A stretch of DNA of 64,000 bases from Solirubrobacteraceae bacterium (lineage in GTDB: Bacteria; Actinomycetota; Thermoleophilia; Solirubrobacterales; Solirubrobacteraceae): positions 248,001 to 312,000 of the forward strand of contig JALNWQ010000001.1 in NCBI GenBank assembly GCA_023230855.1, read 5' to 3'. The notes beneath the pieces are model-generated. The model searched no databases, was not told where the DNA came from, and saw nothing but the letters and a program-made list of their open reading frames with translations. The translations under genes and the position numbers were made by a program. Shown here piece after piece: positions 59,492-64,000 of the stretch (the stretch's first letter is position 1; every line of letters begins with the position of its first letter).

Positions 59492-61336
59492 TCAGCCCTT
59501 CGGCGCGTCGCCGCGCTTCTTCGCCTTGGCGAGCTTCTGGCGCTCGGTGGTGTTGAGCACCGCCTTGCGCAGTCGGACGAAGTTGGGGGTGACCTCGACC
59601 TGCTCGTCGTCGGCGATGAACTCCAGCGCCTGGTCGAGGGTCATCTCGCGCGGCGGGGTGATCTTCACGAGCTCCTCGGCGGTCGAGGAGCGGATGTTGG
59701 TGACCTTGCGCTCACGGACGGCGTTGACGTCGAGGTCCTCGGCGCGCTTGTTCTCGCCGATGACCGATCCTTCGTACACCTCGTCGCCGACGGAGACGAA
59801 GAGCGTGCCGCGGTCCTGCATGCCGATCACCGCGTAACCGGTGATCTTGCCCATCCGGTCGCAGACCATCGACCCGGTCTGGCGCGAGCGGATCTCGCCG
59901 GCCCAGCCGTCCCAGCCGTCGAAGATCGAGTGCATCATCCCCGCGCCACGGGTCTGGGTGAGGAACTCGGTGCGCATGCCGATGAGGCCGCGCGCCGGGA
60001 TCCGGTAGTCCAGCCGGATCCAGCCGGTGCCGTGACCGGTCATGTTGCGCATCTGGCCCTTGCGCTCGGCCAGCAGCTGCGTGACGTTGCCCAGGTGCTC
60101 CTCGGGCACGTCGATCGTGACCGCCTCGTACGGCTCCTCGCGCGACCCGTCGTCGTTGGTGCGCACGAGCACCCGCGGCTTGCCGACGGTCATCTCGAAG
60201 CCCTCGCGGCGCATGTTCTCGACGAGCACCGCCAGCTGCAGCTCGCCGCGACCGTGGACCTCCCACGTGTCGGGGCGCTCGGTCGGCTCGACCTTCAACG
60301 ACACGTTGCCGATGAGCTCCTGCTGCAGCCGCGCCTCGATCATGCGGGCGGTGAGCTTGTCGCCGTCGCGGCCGGCCAGCGGCGACGTGTTGACCCCGAT
60401 GGTCATCGCCAGCGACGGCTCGTCGACGGTGATCGGTGGCAGCGGACGGGGATTCTCGACGTCGGTGAGCGTGTCGCCGAGCTTGATATCGGGGAACCCG
60501 GCGATCGCGGCGATCTCGCCTGGGCCGATCTCCTCGGCCGGCACGCGCTCCAGGCCCTGGGTCTTGAACAGCTCGCCGACCTTGGCCCGCACCTCGGTCC
60601 CGTCGCCCTTGACCCACAGCACCTGCTGGCCGCGGCGCAACGTGCCGTGCGAGATCTTCGAGATCGCCAGCCGGCCCAGGTACGGCGACGCGTCGAGGTT
60701 GCCGACCTGCGCCTGCAGCGGATGCTCCGGGTCGTGGGCGGGGCCGGGGACCGCGGCGAGGATGCCGTCGAGCAGCTCGCTCAGGTCGTCGCCCAGCTCG
60801 TCGGGCCGGATGCCCGCGCGGCCGTCGCGGCCGATCGCGTAGTACACGGGGAACTCGAGCTGGTGGTCGGCGGCGTCGAGCTCGAGGAAGAGCTCCTCCA
60901 CGCCACTGATGACCTCGTCGATCTGGGCGTCGGGACGGTCGACCTTGTTGACGACGAGGATCACCGGCAGGTCGGCCTCGAGCGCCTTGCGCAGCACGAA
61001 CCGGGTCTGGGGGAGGGGACCCTCCGCCGCGTCGACGAGCAGGACGACGCCGTCGACGAGCGCCAGGCCGCGCTCGACCTCGCCACCGAAGTCCGCGTGG
61101 CCGGGGGTGTCGACGATCGTCACCGTCGTGTCACGCCACTTGATGACCGTGTGCTTGGCGAGGATCGTGATGCCCCGCTCGCGCTCCTGGTCGTCGGAGT
61201 CCATGATCCGCTCGGTGTCCTCGCCGCGGTGCAGCGACCCCGACTGGCGGAGCATCGCGTCGACCAGCGTGGTCTTGCCGTGATCGACGTGGGCGACGAT
61301 GGCGACGGTGCGTAGGTCTTCGCGAACAGCGGGCAT
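59492..61336 (-). CDS. typA: translational GTPase TypA/BipA
   Basis: 614 residues, full length. G-domain motifs: AHVDHGKTTLVD (G1), RGITILAKHT (G2), DTPGHADFGGEV (G3), NKVDRPDA (G4). Then the EF-G-like domains II, III and V and the BipA-specific C-terminal domain (GTGWIRLDYRIPARGLIGMR, RSRQTGSMV, ITPPREMTLDQALEFI). BipA binds the ribosome and supports 50S assembly and stress or cold adaptation. The ATG is preceded, 11 nt away, by a minus-strand TACCCT. Confidence 0.97.
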   Translation of the reverse strand: MPAVREDLRTVAIVAHVDHGKTTLVDAMLRQSGSLHRGEDTERIMDSDDQERERGITILAKHTVIKWRDTTVTIVDTPGHADFGGEVERGLALVDGVVLLVDAAEGPLPQTRFVLRKALEADLPVILVVNKVDRPDAQIDEVISGVEELFLELDAADHQLEFPVYYAIGRDGRAGIRPDELGDDLSELLDGILAAVPGPAHDPEHPLQAQVGNLDASPYLGRLAISKISHGTLRRGQQVLWVKGDGTEVRAKVGELFKTQGLERVPAEEIGPGEIAAIAGFPDIKLGDTLTDVENPRPLPPITVDEPSLAMTIGVNTSPLAGRDGDKLTARMIEARLQQELIGNVSLKVEPTERPDTWEVHGRGELQLAVLVENMRREGFEMTVGKPRVLVRTNDDGSREEPYEAVTIDVPEEHLGNVTQLLAERKGQMRNMTGHGTGWIRLDYRIPARGLIGMRTEFLTQTRGAGMMHSIFDGWDGWAGEIRSRQTGSMVCDRMGKITGYAVIGMQDRGTLFVSVGDEVYEGSVIGENKRAEDLDVNAVRERKVTNIRSSTAEELVKITPPREMTLDQALEFIADDEQVEVTPNFVRLRKAVLNTTERQKLAKAKKRGDAPKG

Positions 61337-61466
61337 GCGACCACGGAAGGGTACGGACCCGCGGCCGTATGGTGGTTTCCGGTAGGTGGCGGGGTGTCCC
61401 GGCGCGTTGGTCGGGCCCGCGGGGGAGACGACGGGGCGGCTCTTGACCCGCGCGCCGGGGACGTGC

Positions 61467-62198
61467 TCAGCCGGTCGCCGCCGCCCGCCGCAGCAGCGTC
61501 GTGAGCTGGGCTCCGCGCTCCGCCTCGACGTGGGCCGCCCACGCGTCGGCGGCGTTGCGACGCAGGGTGCGGGTGGTCAGGCGGGCGAGGACCGGGTCGG
61601 CCGCCGGCGCGGCGGCGAGCTCGACCGCGCGCTCCACGACCCGGTCGGCCGGGACCGCGTCCCACGCCAGGCCCAGCGCGACCGCCCGGTCGCCGTCGAT
61701 CTCGCGGTCGAGCAGGCCGATCGCGGCGGCGGCGGCGTGCCCGGCCCGGCGGCGCAGCAGGTGCAGGTGCCCGCCGCCGGGATGGACCCCGATCCGGGCG
61801 AACCCCGAGATGAGCCGGGCGTCGTGGGCGACGACGGTGACGTCGGTGGACAGCGCGAGGTTGAACCCGGCGCCGACCGCGGCCCCGTGGACCGCGGCGA
61901 TCGTCGGCACCGGCGCCGCGCCGACCCGCAGGAACAGGTCGTAGACCGCGTCGAGCTCGGCCCGGGCGGCCTCGTCGAGCGGGTCGCCGGCGCGCTCCAG
62001 CAGGCCACGCACCGCGCCGGAGCAGAACCCGCGTCCGGCCCCGGCGACGACGATCGCCCCCACCGCCGGGTCGGCGCCCGCCGCATCGATCGCGTCGCCG
62101 ATCGCGCGCGCCCGCGGACCGTCGAGCGCGTTGCGCTGCTCCGGCACGTCGAGGGTGATCGTGGCGACGCCGGACTGGACGGACGTGCGGACGGTCAT
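61467..62198 (-). CDS. enoyl-CoA hydratase/isomerase-like (crotonase) without the catalytic Glu pair
   Basis: 243 residues. The crotonase fold is clear: TITLDVPEQRNALDGPRARA, VVAGAGRGFCSGAVRGLLE, AAVHGAAVGAGFNLALSTD and the later RIGVHPGGGHLHLLRR. However the first catalytic Glu (GAGFxE) is Asn and the second (xxE in the following block, here FARIGV) is not acidic. It should not be a normal hydratase; a thioesterase- or isomerase-like or binding role is possible. It ends 9 bp after the M28 peptidase gene and is on the same strand, probably one transcript. Confidence 0.85.
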   Translation of the reverse strand: MTVRTSVQSGVATITLDVPEQRNALDGPRARAIGDAIDAAGADPAVGAIVVAGAGRGFCSGAVRGLLERAGDPLDEAARAELDAVYDLFLRVGAAPVPTIAAVHGAAVGAGFNLALSTDVTVVAHDARLISGFARIGVHPGGGHLHLLRRRAGHAAAAAIGLLDREIDGDRAVALGLAWDAVPADRVVERAVELAAAPAADPVLARLTTRTLRRNAADAWAAHVEAERGAQLTTLLRRAAATG

Positions 62199-62207
62199 GG
62201 CCCGACC

Positions 62208-63359
62208 CTATGCGGTGTCGGCCCGCGCGGCGACCTCCTCCGCCGTGGCCGCCGCGAGCGCGACGCACGCGTCGACCGACGCCCGGTCGACGCGTGCCGG
62301 GACGTCCTCGCGCACGTGGTACGACCCGTACGTCCCGTCGCCGGCGACCGACAGCAGCGACACCGTCGGCAGGCCGGCGAACCGGGCGAGGATCGGGTCG
62401 GTGTACGCCCCGATCCTCCACCGCTCCGGTGGCTCGAGCCCTGCGCGGCGGGCGCCCGCGTCGACGACGTCGAGGTCGTCCGGGTCGTAGCGGTGGGGCA
62501 GGAGCACCCCCTCGGCGTGGGCGACGATCGGGGTGCCGGCCCCGAGGGTGTCGAGGCCCAGGACGAACGTCCGCCCGCCGCGCAGCCGGGTGCCGTGACG
62601 GGCGAGGAACGCCCGCATCCCACCCATGCCCGGCTCCTCGCTCCCCGGGGAGACGAGCACGACCTCGAGCCCGTCGGGCCGGTCGGCCACCCACCGGCCG
62701 GCGAGCGCCAGGAGCGCCGCGACCCCGGTGGCGTTGTCCGACGCGCCCGGCACCGTCGGGGAGCGCTGGACGTCGGCCATCGCCGCGACGGTGAGCGCCC
62801 CGAGCGTCGCCCCGACCCGCCGACCGATCCGTCCGCCGACGACGGCGGCGAGCCCGGCCACGCCGACCGGCCACCCGGTCGGCTCCATCGCCCGGGTGCG
62901 GACCCGCCGCGCGGCGCCGGCCCGGGTGAGCGCCGGATGCCAGATGAGCCCGGTCCGCGCCGCGTCGTGGTGGGCGACGAGCACCAGGCGGGCGCGCAGC
63001 GGACCGCGCGAGGGGAGGCGCCCGACGACGTTCACGCCGTCCCCGGCCGGCAGCCACCGCCGCGTCCACGGCAGCCGTCCGCTGACGTCCAGCTCGTACG
63101 ACGCGAGCGCGGCGGCGGCGAGGAGCCGACCCCCTCGTCCGCCGGCGAGCGCCCCCGCCGCGATCGCCGCGCCGTGCAGCGCGTAGGCGGGGGCGTACGT
63201 CGGGCTGAACCGGTACGGCTCGGTGACGACGTCGTCGACCCCCTCGTCACGCAGCCGTCCGGCGACCCATGCGGCGGACCGGCGCTCTCCGGGGCCGGCC
63301 GAGTCGCGGGTCATCGCCGCGAGCGCCGCGACGTCGTCGTGCAGCCGATCGGTGGTCAT
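62208..63359 (-). CDS. M28 family peptidase
   Basis: 383 residues. Zinc ligands and catalytic residues of M28 aminopeptidases are intact: LVAHHDAARTG (His, Asp), GASDNATGVAAL (bridging Asp), SPGSEEPGMGG (Glu pair) and HVREDVPARVD (His). Two hydrophobic segments (YALHGAAIAAGALAGG and GWPVGVAGLAAVVGG) interrupt the fold and may associate with the membrane. No signal peptide is clear. The gene starts at ATG 63359, overlapping the stop of the upstream amine oxidase gene (ATGA). Confidence 0.9.
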   Translation of the reverse strand: MTTDRLHDDVAALAAMTRDSAGPGERRSAAWVAGRLRDEGVDDVVTEPYRFSPTYAPAYALHGAAIAAGALAGGRGGRLLAAAALASYELDVSGRLPWTRRWLPAGDGVNVVGRLPSRGPLRARLVLVAHHDAARTGLIWHPALTRAGAARRVRTRAMEPTGWPVGVAGLAAVVGGRIGRRVGATLGALTVAAMADVQRSPTVPGASDNATGVAALLALAGRWVADRPDGLEVVLVSPGSEEPGMGGMRAFLARHGTRLRGGRTFVLGLDTLGAGTPIVAHAEGVLLPHRYDPDDLDVVDAGARRAGLEPPERWRIGAYTDPILARFAGLPTVSLLSVAGDGTYGSYHVREDVPARVDRASVDACVALAAATAEEVAARADTA

Positions 63360-64000
63360 GCGGCGAGCACCGCCCGGGCCGCCGCATCGCCGGACGCGAC
63401 CGCGCCGTCCATGTACCCCATCCCCACCGGCGACGTCTCCGATCCGGCCCAGTGGATCGGGCCGACCGGGGCGCGCAGCGCGTCCCCGAACGCCGTCCAC
63501 GTGCCGGGCGGCAGGAACGCGCCGTAGCACCCGCGGCTCCACGGCTCCGCGGACCAGTCGCGCTCCACCACCGACACCGGCGATGCGGCCTCGGGACCGA
63601 GGAACCGGGTGAGGCAGCCGAGGAGCGCCGCGCGGCGCTCCTCCGCCGACCGGCGTCCCATCTCGCGGGCCTGCGCGCCCTCGAAGAACCCGACGAGGAT
63701 CCCGGGCGACCCGTCCGGCGGGCTGTTGTCGAACACGATCTTCACCGGCCCGGCAGTGCTCACCACCTGCCCGGAGAGGTCGCGGTCGCGCCAGAACGGC
63801 CGCGGGTACACCGCCATCGCCTTGATCACCGACCCCTGCGGCACGCGTTGGGTGAGCTGGTCGCGACGGGCCGGCAGCGGCGGGTCGTAGGTGATCCGTC
63901 CGGCGAGCGTCGGCGACATCGCGACGATCACCCGCCGCGCGTCGACGGCGAGCCCGTCGGCGTGCACGGTGACGGTCCGGTCGGTGACCTCGATCGACCG
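63356..64000 (-). CDS. flavin-containing amine oxidase (3' part, truncated by window edge)
   Basis: 215 residues of the C-terminal half. The FAD-binding end is diagnostic: IHWAGSETSPVGMGYMDGAV (Gly-rich, with the Ser/Thr and Met pocket) and the preceding YGAFLPPGTW. VIVAMSPTLAGRITYDPPLPARR is the central strand of flavin monoamine oxidases. The N-terminal Rossmann motif must lie beyond 64000. It overlaps the M28 peptidase gene by 4 bp. Substrate unknown, probably an amine or polyamine. Confidence 0.88.
   Translation of the reverse strand, partial: RSIEVTDRTVTVHADGLAVDARRVIVAMSPTLAGRITYDPPLPARRDQLTQRVPQGSVIKAMAVYPRPFWRDRDLSGQVVSTAGPVKIVFDNSPPDGSPGILVGFFEGAQAREMGRRSAEERRAALLGCLTRFLGPEAASPVSVVERDWSAEPWSRGCYGAFLPPGTWTAFGDALRAPVGPIHWAGSETSPVGMGYMDGAVASGDAAARAVLAA

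Overview
The window is very GC-rich (roughly 74 % by eye) and densely coded on both strands, with long shadow ORFs opposite most genes. Gene content and style (right-handed beta-helix surface proteins, one with a CSLREA-type N-terminus, a secreted protein with the NADxxDGLDA motif, VanW, PucR and NarL-type regulators, Tat lipoproteins, frequent GTG starts and ATGA/GTGA overlaps) point to a high-GC actinobacterial lineage. Thermoleophilia/Solirubrobacterales (Patulibacter- or Conexibacter-like) is my best guess, by inference only. No rRNA, tRNA, CRISPR array, transposase or phage gene was seen.

Layout. 1-8.5 kb: 3' part of a beta-helix protein, GNAT acetyltransferase, MYG1-family protein, secreted protein, unknown protein, UppP and a frameshifted aquaporin. 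8.6-11.9 kb: CobU-CobC cobalamin fusion, histidine phosphatase, MarR regulator. 12.2-18.8 kb: a transport cassette with a cytosolic solute-binding-fold protein divergent from a SsuABC-like ABC operon, whose fourth gene, an MFS exporter, carries an amber codon; a second MFS gene converges on it. 19-23 kb: GyrI-like protein, Uma2, an ECF sigma factor with a SnoaL domain, a repeat-filled intergenic region and an archaeal-type phosphoglycerate mutase. 23.4-32.1 kb: low-complexity surface protein, small membrane protein and paired CrcB/FluC fluoride channel genes, MFS, Gre-like protein, NarX/NarL-type two-component pair, carboxylesterase, VOC protein.

32.1-42.5 kb: a perfect 70-bp tandem duplication, a stand-alone degenerate CobB amidotransferase domain, SDR, secreted protein, metallo-hydrolase, flippase-like membrane protein, TetR, crotonase, FAD oxidoreductase, LysR. 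42.7-46.6 kb: a 1282-residue beta-helix/Ig-repeat surface protein. 46.9-52.9 kb: a signalling island with a PucR regulator, three histidine kinases (two are duplicates flanking the third) and a response regulator with two receiver domains. 53-59.4 kb: YdcF-like and VanW proteins (divergent), cupin plus PoxB, hairpin repeats, alpha/beta hydrolase and a tiny coupled protein. 59.5-64 kb: TypA/BipA, crotonase, M28 peptidase and the C-terminal part of an amine oxidase.

Three genes carry single-base lesions (aquaporin -1, MFS amber, histidine kinase +1 in a C6 run). They may be real decay or assembly errors; I cannot tell which. Many genes start 6-11 nt after a TANNNT hexamer, the signature of leaderless or very short-leader mRNAs, and I used this to choose several starts.
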